DNA from: Mangifera indica
Lineage: Eukaryota > Streptophyta > Magnoliopsida > Sapindales > Anacardiaceae
Reading direction: 5' to 3'
NCBI RefSeq assembly: GCF_011075055.1
Contig: NC_058150.1
Coordinates: 9,400,330-9,464,329 of the forward strand
DNA: 64,000 bases
The translations under genes and the position numbers were made by a program. This document shows, piece by piece, positions 24,645 through 36,165 of this stretch. The notes beneath the pieces are model-generated. The model was not told the origin of the DNA, searched no databases, and saw only the letters and a program-made list of their open reading frames with translations. Position 1 is the stretch's first letter; each line of letters begins with the position of its first letter.

Positions 24645-25326
24645 ACTTGTTATGGAAACTTTCACGAATAAAAGTTTAAAACTTTAAATACTGATTTTGA
24701 GAGAGGTTTGATTTTGTTTATTTATTTAATTACCGATTACATTAGTTGTGTAGACAATTAATATCTGTTGTATTAATCAAAGTAGAACAATTTCTAATAT
24801 CAAATCAGAACAGAAAGTAGAAACACGAATTTCTGGAAATCGAGTGTGAAGTGCAAGTGCAAATACGAATACGAAATGCAGGTGCCACTATGAATGTGAA
24901 GTGTGAGTGCATGCATGCAAGAATGTGAGGAATGCATGCATTCTTGTGCACATGTCTTATATATTATTTATATAAGACATGAGCGCAAGAATGCTCTCGC
25001 ACTCATATGTATATAAAAATTGTTATATAAATATTTTTATATAAAGTGAAAGAAATGTACGCATTCTCATGTATACACACTCGTAGTTCACATTCTCACT
25101 TGCACTTGTACTCAATTTCCAAGAAATCTCATTTCTGCTTTTCATTTTAATTTGACATCAAAACTTGTTCTAATTTGACTAATATAATAAATATTCACTG
25201 TCTATATAACTAATGTAATCAATAATAAAAAAAAAAAAAATCAAACCTCTCTCAGAAATTAGTATTCAAACTTCAAACGTTAACATTTAAAATTTTAAAC
25301 TTTCATCCGTCGAAGTTTCCACAAGA
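24645..25326. mobile_element. Fold-back (long inverted repeat) element
   Basis: The left arm (about 24645-24870) reads TGGAAACTTTCACG, then GAGAGAGGTTTGATTTT and CGATTACATTAGTTGTGTAGA. The right arm (about 25100-25326) carries the same words inverted. The centre has GTGCATGCATGC, GAATGCATGCATTC and a perfect-looking AGACATG/CATGTCT hairpin near 24950-24985. No ORF and no clear target duplication were found. Confidence 0.6.
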
Positions 25327-26007
25327 ATATGATTGTTAAATGTTGATGACCCTTGTTGATAATAATGGTGTTGTTAATGGTGATAAGTGATATTAATAAT
25401 ATAATCGAAGCGATAAGGTGATGATGGTATTATCAATTCGGTAAGAGATATTGATTGAAAGTCACACTTTAATCAAGAGATCGTGAATTGAATTTAAATA
25501 AGTTTATAAAATAAACGATAAAAGATCAATTTTATTATTTGAATATTATTATAACATGTTTTATTTTTTCATATTTTTATCTTCAAATATAACAGAATTA
25601 ACTAATATAGCCAGATAAATTGTGGAAATTCATGGGTTTGACATCACCGGAGTGAGAAAGTGTCAAGCAACCCAAAAGAAAAGGCAGTTCTTTCGCATCA
25701 GTTTCGCCAAATTTCAGGGCTCAGACCCATCACATCCAAAACAAACTCTTATTACACTGTCCCTTTACTTACGCCAACCCTTGTCGTTATTCCTTTATAC
25801 TCAATTCTCCTTTAGACTCAATCCATTACTCTTAACTCTCCAAAACTTTATCTGGGTTAGTCTTATTTTTGTTATTTATTCCTTCCATAGCTCGCAAAGT
25901 TTGTTTTGCAAACGGGCTTTTGATTTTTTTTTTTTTCGGTTATTTCAATTGGGTTTTGGGGAACTTTGGCTTTTTGGGGATTGCTGGGGACTGTTTATTG
26001 GGAAAGT
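25327..26007 (+). other. Upstream region of SLC35F pseudogene
   Basis: The sequence becomes gene-like from about 25620, with a CT-rich leader. The open frame at 25622-26011 has no recognised domain and probably represents promoter and 5' UTR of the old transporter gene. Confidence 0.4.
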
Positions 26008-29000
26008 ATGATGAGTTTTAAGGAGTTTTGAACAAAGAAGACATTGGTCGGACTTGGTTAGGGACAATTTCTTTCGCTTTTGATTACTTCTACTGGCTTT
26101 GCTTCTTCTGAACTTGCTAGAAAAGGTTCGTTTTCTCTCTCTTTGTTACTTTATGGAGTTGTTTTTTAGTTGTTGCATTGAGGAAAAGTTAGTTATGAAG
26201 TATTTTCATGCTTTCATTCATATCTTAGCAACAGAATTCAGCCATATATTTTATATGGTCCCTGCAGTGTTTCAACTTTTGAACTTGTAGTTCATTTGTA
26301 GTTGTTTGCTAGAAGTAATTGGTCTTCTTCTTCTTTTATATAAACAATTTGCAATAATATATATATATATATATTTTAATTATTGATTCGGATTGGTGAC
26401 GTGCATTTAGACATTTGATTTAATTTTTTCAGATTATATGTGTTGACTTTCTCTCTTAAGTTTCTTATTAACCAAATTACTGAAAAAATTTTAGTGTTTG
26501 ATAGTGCAAAATGGTTATTTACCTACCTATCGTACTGTGTATTATTAGGAATTAATGCGCCAACGTCGCAGTCGTTTCTCAACTACGTGTTGCTAGCTAT
26601 TTTCTATGGAAGTTACATGCTTTACAGGAGGCAACCACTTAAGGTATTCTCTACTCTTCGCCCATGTGGTCTGAACACCAAATATTCACTTCTTTAAAAA
26701 TTGAATGAACTTTATTGGGGTGAAATTTTAAAATTTTCAGGGCATGAAAATTGTGTGTCAACAAATATATATACACACACACTCATAACGTGCATATTTA
26801 TGTGTTAATTTCATGCTTGCCATTGGAGAGTTACTTCATTTGATGATTTTATTTTAATTTCTTTAGAAAGCATTGTTAAACTTGAAGGGTGTTCATGGAA
26901 TGGTTAGGAATCTGGGCGGGCAGATGCTGATTGACAATAATTAGTATTGTTCTAAAGGAGATCTTGAGGATCAGTTTTACCCTTTCAAATTAATGTGGGA
27001 AGGCTAACACAGTTATGTGCTACTTTTGTCATAATGACATTCAAGTTAATGGAATAGTAAATTCTCTGTATTTGTACTATGTAAGGTCTGGTTTAAGATT
27101 TACTATTCCAAGCTCACCCAAAATAGGAGAAGGAAATGCAAGCTCTATTTTGGGTAGTTAAGCTTTCCAACACTTAGAATGTTTGGAAGTTGTGTTGTTT
27201 TATGAGATTGTGATTAATAATGAGAAGGAACTGACTACTGAGTTGGTAGAAGTTAATTGCCAAGGAGGTGATATGAGCTTGTTTACTGTGATAAATTTCT
27301 TTTTGCCACATTAATCAGCGTTTTATCAGAATGAACTGGTGGTTTTGCGTCTTGCAGGAAAAAGGCCGAAAAATTAATTTGAGTATCCACTCATTTGGTC
27401 CTTCACTTCCTTCTTATTAGTATCTGAAATGTTAGTTATTTATTTCTTTTTGGAATTTGTGCAGGCAAAGTGGTATTACTATCTAATCCTTGGGTGGTTG
27501 ATGTTGAGGCCAATTTTCTTGGTGAGTGTTTCATGACAGTGGATATACTGTTTTTCTTATCTCTATATCACATCCCTGTTTATGTAGCTAAGTTTATTCT
27601 AATATGCTGCAATAGAAAGTTTAAATCAAAATTTGTAAGAATGGCTTACTTTTATTTTAGGTAACTTCTTTTTTTATTTATTTTTATTTTTCTGAAGATG
27701 CTTCCAAACTCACATATATATAGTTACAACCTCAGAAGAATAAACACCAAAATAAATAAATAAATAAATAATAAAGGAAAGAAAAATTATTCATTTTTAA
27801 GGCATACACTACACAAAAATTCTTGTTTTCAGGTCTTCATCTCAGCAAAAGATACAGCAGTGGTATCTTAGCATCATATATGGACGAACATTCTACTCTC
27901 TTGAGATTATACTTTTTTTTTTTTTTTTGGGTTTGTATTAATTCATTCAATTTTCATTCCATGCAAGTGGTGAAGGCTTAACAGTACACTTCTCTGACCA
28001 GTGTCATGCTATTGGACTCTTGGTCAATCCCATCTGTGATGTTGCTTACCTGGATATTCTTAAAGATAAAGTACAGATTCAAAAAGATAATTGGTGTGGT
28101 TGTTTGTGTTGCTGGGCTTGTCTTGGTTGTGTTTTCAGATGTTCATGCAGGAGATCGAGCAAGTAAAAAAGAAAAAAATTTTGATTCAGCTAGTTGATCG
28201 TAACATTTCTTGATGCTTGTCTCTGGTTTTCCTTTGAAGTGTCTTATATGTAAACCATCCTTGTGACTTAGCCTTCCTAATTATCGAAAAACACTTCCCA
28301 AATTCATCAGAATATAGAAGCCTATGTTATAGTTTTTTTTTCCTGTTTCTTAAACTAGGAGAATCCATGTTAAGTTCAATCTAAGGGGAGGCAAGTTCAC
28401 ATAAATTGTAATAAACTATCCTTCAGTCCAATGTTAGAGCTACTGCTCTTGTCTGACAAGATTCTGTTGTGTCTGACCAACTATGAATTTTCATATGAGG
28501 AAATGCAATTGTGGCATGAGGTTCAGATATACTAGCAGATTCTCAATGTTCACTTCTAGATTGCCATTTGTCTTCCTTAGCATTTTCAGGTGTAATATGA
28601 ATATTTGTATTAACAATATCTGCATCATTATATGGCTTCTAGGTGGGAGCAACCCTCGTTTAAGAGATGGACTTGTTATGGCGGGGGCAACATTATACAC
28701 CATTAGTAATGTCAGAGAGGTAAGAAAATTCTAAACTTGTTATCAGTTAGTGACATGATATGTTTCCATTTTCATTACCATAGATAATGATGAGAAATTT
28801 TAAGACTCTTCAGCTTCTGTTTTTTCCTTGAAATTTCAGGATTTCCAGTCTCCATTTCTCTCTCTCTCTCTTCTGGTTTTCTGTTTTGAGCTTTGCTTCT
28901 CTTGCCCTTCATGTTGTTGTCTCTCTTTCTTCCCTTTCTTCCTTGTTCTTTACTTTCTTTTTTCTGCTCCACCATCTTGGGATTTGATCCTGGTAGTCAT

Positions 29001-30312
29001 TGTATTAATGTCTCATCATATTTCATGGAACTAATACATCTGTGCTCCTTTTCCATTACTGGCAGAAAGATCAATTCCATTTTTTATATTTTGAATTGTG
29101 TTATCTTATGCTCTGGGTTGTTTTTGTTTCAATGTTTTCTAACATATGTTTGTTCTAAGAAGTTCATTTTCTAGTTGTTCTCTAAATCTAGCAGTCTTTG
29201 TTTCTAATGTTTGTTTGTATAGAAACAAAACATCTACTTGTACTTCCATATATAGACTTAGCAATCTCTTTGTCTCTCACTTTGGGATTTAATAGTTTAT
29301 TTGTTATATTTTCTTGTTTGAAGATATATGGTTAAAGTTCTTCTGCTTTTTGGTGTAGATATTTCTTTTTACTGGGTTTGAAGAAACAACCATTATGATG
29401 GTTAAAAGTTAGAACATGAAAGTGTTTTAGGATTTAACTTGGTGATTTATACCAGCTTCATGAAGTCAACTACAAGTTTTAACTTCAACCCTTTTCCTCT
29501 ATTATGCACGAATTTCTAGTGAAGAATGCTGATAGAATTGAACTTATGTGATTTTTTGGGCTTCTTTGGTGCCATCATAAGTGCTATCCAAATGTATCCT
29601 TTACTTTAGTGCAATGCATTGATAGTTTCATTAAGTGGTTAAGTTCCTCTTGTGTTTATGGAACTTTCTGTTTATTTTTAGCTATTTTTGTTCATTTTAA
29701 CTTAATCATGATGTTACAAACTTTATGCATTTGACCTATCATGGGTGGATCCTAAATCCAATAACAAAACGACACTTTTACAGCTTTAATGATTTTGCAC
29801 CATATTATTTATCATGGAAAGCTTTTGAGTTATTGTTCCTATAATTTTGAATTTACTTTCAATTTGAACTCCTTAATGATGCCTGTAGAAGCATACTTGA
29901 GCAAAATGAGTTGAAATCTATTCATTCGACGACTGGAGCTGTAAGTCTCTCTTGCTTTCCGTTATGTGATTAACTCATTCAAAATACAAGTTGAAATTGT
30001 CTTCAAACAAAATTGTCTACCAAATACATCTAGATAATTAAATTAGTTACAACTTTAATATTATGAATTCACTAGGGAGCTATATTTGTAACAGTAAAGA
30101 AATAAACGATATATTTTTTTTTTATTGTCTAATGATGACTAAATGGAAATTAGTGTTTTGTTTTGTGTACATGTAGAAATTTGGTATAGTTTCTTATATT
30201 GCAATTTAATCTAACATAATTTTTCTTTTGTTCTTGGTTTCAGTCTCTTCCATTTTTTAGCTTTGCAGTGGCTATGTTACTGTTTTACTCATTTGTCCCT
30301 ATCTTGCTCAAG
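26008..30312 (+). pseudogene. SLC35F/DUF914 nucleotide-sugar-transporter-like pseudogene, truncated
   Basis: Eight exon remnants keep intron positions: 26008-26125, 26549-26643, 27465-27521, 27968-28162, 28643-28719, about 29511-29593, 29889-29940 and 30244-30312. They spell the conserved order MMSFKEF, SSELARK, GINAPTSQSF, AKWYYY, VDVEANFL, VMLLDSWSIPSVMLLTW, VVFSDVHAGDR, GATLYTISNV, FLVKNADRIELM and FYSFVPILLK. Lesions are TGA at 26029, TAG at 26059, a one-base deletion near 27495, TAA at 27979, a lost AG acceptor near 29510, and a stop plus frameshift near 29548. Exons after VPILLK are missing, because caulimovirid DNA begins 43 bases into the next intron. Intact proteins have ten membrane spans. 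Retained introns exclude a processed copy. Confidence 0.85.
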
Positions 30313-30354
30313 GTATGGTTTGTTAATGTGGACAACCTAAAATTGGATTCTAAA

Positions 30355-31655
30355 GTGTTCAATATGTGCCAAACACAACCTCTAAATTTCAGACCTTCAC
30401 TTTTGATGATATTCTAGTCTCTCAATACCGTAATCGTATCCATAAAATGACTGATTGGTTAAATACCGAAATATTAAAACCTGGTGCTAATCTTGTCCAG
30501 GTTCTCACCTATTTTGTATCTCACTTTGTTGGAGATTTAAAGGAATGGTGGATTGCATTGGCACAGTACAGACATACTCAACTATTTCAAATTCCTGATA
30601 TCGACCAATTCATGTATAACATATATGTGGAATTCTTGGGCAGTCCAGTCCATATTGCTGATCAAGCCAGAGAAGAATTTTTTAAACTCAAGTGTTGTTC
30701 TTTCAATCCAAAAATTTAGAAAAGCATTTCAAAAAAGCTCGTGCTAGATTCTACATTCTCAAAGGTGTTGATGATCCCAATTTAAAGCAGGTCTATCACA
30801 ATTGTTTGAACCCCTCGGCAATGAAACTTTGCAATTCCTTGAATTCCAAGGCAAAACTTTGGCTCAAACTACTTTAGGCGATCTTTATCAGTTGGTGCTC
30901 AATCAATTGCAGTTGCTCTGTAACAAATTTATGTTTCTTACCAACATTGATAAACTTGGTAGATCACTGGGAAAAACTTGTGACTATCTTGATCTCAAAA
31001 TTAAGTGCTCTTATATTGAGAAAACTTGTGCTTATCGCACAACCAAGAAAAAACATCATACACGATATAATCCCAAATACAAAAGACGATCTCATTATTT
31101 CAAGCCACGCCATCACAGACGTTGTTTCTTCTGCAAAAAGAACTATTTTCAAAAGAATGATCGTTGCTTCATATGCAAGAAGAAATGACACTTTTCTAAA
31201 CAATATCTTTGAGCCAAAAGGAAGAAAATGGTTCAACAAATTTCACAGATTGCTAACCTTCAAGACCATGATGTGGAATCACTCTATTCTGAAATAGACT
31301 TTGAACATTCAAATTTGGATTTCATCCTCTATGAGTCCCAGTCAGATATTTCCACTGATACATCCTCTGATGAAGAAGAATATCCCACTTTTTATGGTGT
31401 AATGTTACAAGCTTATCGTCCGCACCATCAACAGCCCCTTGTAAAACTCAAGCTCTTACTTCACAAGTACGACCATCCTATCAAGATCATTGCTTTGGTT
31501 GATACTGGTGTTGTTTCTTCCATTCTAAAGCCCTCTGTTATTCCTCAAAGCTATTGGAAGTCATTCAAGCAATATTTTCGTGCAGCCAACAACAAAATTT
31601 TTGCTACTGAAGCCATTAGCAAAACTATGACCATTCAACCATTTTCTTCCTGTAG
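30355..31655 (+). pseudogene. Caulimovirid copy A: coat protein to protease fragment
   Basis: It starts inside the coat-protein region (FQTFTFDD, EWWIALAQYR) and passes through a basic tract rich in Arg, Lys and His. Next comes a zinc knuckle (CFICKKK) and then the protease, with the active triad ALVDTGV near 31495. Breaks include a one-base deletion near 30715 and TGA at 31186 replacing the glycine of the knuckle. The sequence stops abruptly within the protease region at about 31655, at the junction with copy B. Confidence 0.75.
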
Positions 31656-32640
31656 ATAGCGATATACTGAGGAGTCTTGTTCATGATAAGGATAAGTGGA
31701 AGGATATGCATCTAGATGTATTAGAACAAGAGGAAGTTCTTTTTCGATAGTGGGTGCTTGCCAGATGGATAGCGATAATTCTGAGGACAGTTGTGGAAAG
31801 ATGTCTATGTCTTGATGTGAACTGGAGGCCTAATATGTTGTTTGAGTGGAGCATGCCAGTTTGTGTAGTTCATTGAGTTTATCATAAAAAGAATTTTTTG
31901 TTTTTTCTAGCTGAGCTGTGTAGAAGGTAGGATATTCTTCCCAGGGAGCATCATCTGTAGGGGTAGACCATACTTGATGTGGGATGATTGCATTTGCTTC
32001 TGTGATTGACCTTTCAAAGTTACGCTATTCCTAGCCATACGTTATGCGATACTTTTGGAGTGTATGAAAGATGTGCATATTTTCGTAGATTGGTTTCAAA
32101 CAGAACTTTTTTATGATATTTCAAGACTTGGGCTTTTTTTGTGAGAAATGAGATGGAGTACTGGGTTTTTGCAGGTCTGTTAAAGCTATGGTGGTCCAAT
32201 TGGTATTGAAAGAATGTGCAGGTCCACCAAGGGAGATGGTAAACCCATTAGAGGAAAATCTTGAATGGAATTAGCTCTAGATCATAAGGTTTATTCTCGA
32301 TCTGATTAAGCCATGTGAGCATCAAACTTACTGGGAATTTGACTGTAATAGCATACTTAGCAAATAAATACCATAAAAATAAAAAAAAAATTCCAAATAA
32401 AGTCTTTTGCAAGGTTTCGGACTGAGAACAAGGTGATATAGGGGAAATCTAGATAGACATCAATAGAACCGAGGGTATATGGGCCAGTATATTGAATGAC
32501 TTTGGTCTGGTATTAAAACATGAGGTTCTTGAAGGTTTCATTTTCGTCAATGGGTAAGGTTGAGAAAATGGAAGAAAATTCTGGTGGTAAATCAGATAAT
32601 CCAAGAGGTAAGAGGTCAGTAGAGGTCATGGTATAGGTAT
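31656..32640 (-). pseudogene. Possible second caulimovirid ORF downstream of RNase H
   Basis: After the RNase H domain, a minus-strand frame resumes near 32630 (MTSTDLLPLGL) and reads in pieces to about 31660 with few stops. It has no recognisable catalytic motif. Florendoviruses carry a small second ORF of unknown function at this place, so this may be its remnant. That assignment is by position only. Confidence 0.4.
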
Positions 32641-32689
32641 GGAGTGGAGGAGTAAAAAGGGTAAGTGGCTTAAGAGGCTTTTTATAGAG

Positions 32690-33120
32690 AGGTCGAGATA
32701 GAAAATCAGGGATATATTATCCTTTCTTTTAACATGTCTGACAGTAAAGGAATAATTAACAAACCATTCATTCCAGCGCGTGAGTTGTGGTTATGGTAAT
32801 CTCTTGGATTTAGGCACTAGCATCGATGGAAAAGAAGTTATATTTGTCTCCACAATAAAATGATGTCCACTCAAATGGAATTCAAAATTTTCAATTATGT
32901 GCTTGATAGCTAAGATTTCTTTGAAGGTAGAGTGGTAATGTTATTTTGAAGGTTTAAAGTGTCTACTTTTGTAGCCACACACGTGTTTCTTTTCATTAAG
33001 TTCTTCTAGAAGAATCGTTGACGAGTGTTCATCACTAGCATTTGTCTACAGGATTCGAGTGCCATCTACAGGAATCTTAAGAGGGGGCAAATGAGGAATA
33101 ATGGCTTTGATCTTTTTAAA
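32690..33120 (-). pseudogene. Caulimovirid RNase H
   Basis: Blocks NASDEHSSTILLEE, HVCGYKS, HYHSTFKEILAIKH and RWNEWF appear in order, followed by VRHVKRKDNI. These match the RNase H domain that closes the caulimovirid polyprotein. In-frame stops occur near 33050 and 32945. Confidence 0.7.
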
Positions 33121-33299
33121 TAACTTGGTTTGCACATCTATCCAAGAAGAGGAATCTTTTTTGAGTAACTGGTAAAAGGGTTTAGTAAGGTTACTAAGAT
33201 AAAGGACAAATTCAGAAACGTAATTTATGATTCCGAGAAATTGTTATATCTGTTTTATGTAGAGGTTTTCATCTGAAAAGTCTTATAGGTGAATGGCGA

Positions 33300-33940
33300 T
33301 GTGAGGTTAGGGGACATAACAACCATTAAAAATTGTTATTCCAAAAAATTTTATGGAGGTTTGGGCTAAAAGCATTTTCTTCTTGGACAACATGATGTCA
33401 TGATCTCTAACTAGATTATGAAAATGGGTGAGGAGGTCAATATAGTCTTTGTCAGTTTGGGAAAATAAAAGGATGTCATCAATATGGATGAAGGCTTGGT
33501 TTTGAATTGGGCTGAAGATTTTTGTAAAGGCCTTTTGGAACAGGGATGAAGTAGTTTTAAGGCCAAAAGGCATAATAGTCCATTGGTAGTGATGACCAGG
33601 GAGAGAGAAAACAGTTTTGGGCCTGTCTTAAAGAGTAATACCCAGTTACCAAAAACCAACTTTGAAGTCAAACTTGGAAAGGACTTTTGCTTGGGCTAGG
33701 CGTGCAAAGAAGTGTTGTTTATTGAGTATGGAAAACTTGTCATCTTAGAGGAAATTATTGAGAGGCTTGTAATTGATTATGAGTCTGAACTTTCCTCGCA
33801 TTTGTTTAGCACGTTTGTTAACATAGAACACAGCACAAACTCATGGGATTGAGTGGGCTCAATGAGGCTTTCTTGTCTAAGTTGGGCTAGTTCTTGTTCA
33901 GCTTGTTGAGCTAGGGCGGGATTCATACCATGGTGGGTTG
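33300..33940 (-). pseudogene. Caulimovirid reverse transcriptase
   Basis: An ALAQQAEQELAQL linker precedes the RT domain. Recognisable blocks are RLIINYKPLNNFL, LSKFDFKVGFW, PGHHYQWTIMPFGLK and the catalytic FIHIDDILLFS near 33490. Stops and two frame changes interrupt it. The last part (33573-33307) is still open for 88 codons. There is no integrase downstream, which separates it from Ty3/gypsy elements. Confidence 0.8.
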
Positions 33941-33999
33941 CTTTTGTGGGGTTGACATCTTTATTTTTTTTGAAAGAAAGTGTGATGAAATATTCAGGC

Positions 34000-36165
34000 T
34001 TTTCCAGAGAGGTTTTTCACACTTGGTAAGGAAATTTGAATGTGAGGTGGCACATGGTTCTTCAATAATATTTTGTCGAAGAGTTTCAAATGGGGTGATG
34101 GTGAAGTAATTAGGAATCTTGCTCCATGATAGAAATTGTTGGGTATGTTGTAGTCCATCAGAGTGATGATAAATACATTTATCCAGAAATTTTTGAATAA
34201 AGTCAAATCCAACAATTGCATCTTTGCAAGAAAGATTAGAGGCAAGAAATTTGTGATTGATGTTAACAGAAGGAAACAGTTGAATGGTCACAGTTTTGCT
34301 AATGGCTTCAGTAGCAAAAACTTTGTTGTTGGCAGCATTAAAATATTGTTTGAATGGCTTCCAATAGCTTTGAAGAATGACAGAGGGCTTTAGAATGGAA
34401 GAAACAACACCAGTATCAACCAAAGCAATGATTTTGATAGGACGATCGTACTTGTGAAGTAAGAGCTTAAGTTTTACAAAGGGCTATTGATGGTGCGAAT
34501 GGTGAGTTTATAACATTACATCGTAAAAAGTGGAATATTCTTCTTCATTAGAGGATGTATCAATAGAAATATCTGACTCGGACTCGTAAAGGATGAAATT
34601 CAAAGTTAAATGTTCAAAGTCTATTTTAGAATAGAGTGATTCCACATCATGGTCTTGAAGGTTAGCAATCTGTGAAATTTGTTGAACCATTTTCTTCCTT
34701 TTGGCTAAAGGATATTGTTTAGAAAAGTTTCATTTCTTTTTGCATATGAAGCAGCGATCATTCTTCTGAAAAGAGTTCTTTTTACGGAAAAAACGACATC
34801 TGTGACGACGTGGCTTGAAATAATGAGATCGTCTTTTATATTTGGGATTGTATCGTCTGTGATGTTTTTTCTTAGTTGTGCGATAAGCACAAGTTTTCTC
34901 AATATGAGAACACTTAATTTTGAGATTAGGACGGTTACAAGTTTTTACCAATGATCTGCCAAGTTTCTCAACATTGGTAAGAAACTTAGATTTGTTGTAG
35001 AGCAGTTGCAATTGATTGAGCACCAACTGATTAAGATCGTCTAAAGTAGTTTGAGCCAAAGTTTTGCCTTGGAATTCAAGGAATCACAAAGTTTCATTGT
35101 CGAGAGGTTCAGGCAATTGATTGAGATAAGTCTGCTTTAAATTGGGATCATCAACACCTTTGAGAATGTAGAATCTAGCACGAGTCTTTTTGAAGTGCTT
35201 TTCTAAAGCTTTTGGATTGAAAGAACAACACTTGAGTTTAAAAAATTCTTCTCTGGCTTGATCAGCAATATGGGTTGGGTTGCCCAAGAATTCCACATAT
35301 ATGTTGTACATGAATTGATCGATATCAGGAATTTGGAGGAGTTGAGTCTACCTGTACTGTGCCAATGCAATCCACCATTCCTTTAAATTTCCAGTAAAGT
35401 GAGATACAAAAGAGGTGAGAACCTGGACAAGATTAGCACTAGGTTTTAACATTTCGATATTTAACCAACCAATCATTTCATGGATACGATTACGGTATTG
35501 AGAGACTGGGATATCATCAAAAGTGAAGGTTTGGAATTTAGAGGTCATATTTGGCATATACTGAGATGCACGAGGATGTAAGGATTGTTTAGTTGAGTCA
35601 GAAGGGTGAGGTTTATCCATGGTTGATTCAACTTCATCTTGAGATTGGGAAGTTTGGCCATATTCATAAGTGAAAACATGGTTGTGGTCCAAACTATCAG
35701 AAGTGATAGACTGGAGTTCTGAAGTGACAGAAGAAGGAAGAGAACTGATGTCTGATGAAGATGAACTATGTTTGGTTTGTCTGGTGTGGGCCATAAGATA
35801 ATCACTAATAGGATTAGGAAAGATGACCTATTGTGAAGGCAAAGGTTTGGTAGGACTCGTGTCAATAGGTTCAGAAATGACAATAGTTTTACCATGATAA
35901 GAAGGAGGAGGTGGAGGTAGAGGTAGAGGTAGAGGTGGAGAAGTGGATTGTGAGGGTGGTCTATAACCAGAGGGAGAGTGTTTGGGTGGAAAAGGCTTTG
36001 GATGAAGGATAGATTAGTCTCCAAAGATGTTTTTGTAATTGGCAAGACCACTGAAATATCAGTCTGTTTATATTTTCTAGGACTCTTTGGGTAGGAGTGA
36101 AGGTGAAGGTGCATCGTAAGGTTGAAATGGGAAGGATGGAGGAATAGCAACCTTTGGGCCTTATT
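34000..36165 (-). pseudogene. Caulimovirid copy B: coat protein, zinc knuckle and protease
   Basis: Reading leftwards there is a Pro/Leu-rich segment (about 36150-35800) and then a Ser-rich coat-protein N-terminus from 35794. The FQTFTFDD region, basic tract and zinc knuckle (near 34750-34730) follow, and then the protease with VDTGV near 34420. The knuckle glycine codon is TGA (34732-34730), as in copy A, and the knuckle histidine is asparagine here. The movement-protein region is absent or unrecognisable upstream, so the copy is 5' truncated. Confidence 0.75.

Larger units (their letters stand above)
30355..36165. mobile_element. Endogenous caulimovirid (pararetrovirus), two tail-to-tail copies
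   Basis: Coat-protein, aspartic protease, reverse transcriptase and RNase H fragments of a Caulimoviridae-type polyprotein are present without integrase or LTRs. A short plus-strand copy (30355-31655) meets a longer minus-strand copy (36165-31656) end to end. This makes arms of about 1.3 kb (30355-31655 against roughly 35565-34270) with a 2.6 kb unique spacer. The arms differ by roughly one in five residues in the part I compared. A gene-order resemblance to florendoviruses is an inference. All frames are disrupted. Confidence 0.8.

Noticed and set aside
35545..36150. 201-codon minus-strand open frame
   Set aside because: Leu/Pro/His-rich shadow frame overlapping the real coat-protein frame (35794-35348). 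Only the upstream part may be viral coding.
30355..36165. Interpretation as a Ty3/gypsy retrotransposon
   Set aside because: No LTRs, primer site or integrase. The coat protein, zinc knuckle, protease, RT, RNase H order fits a caulimovirid.
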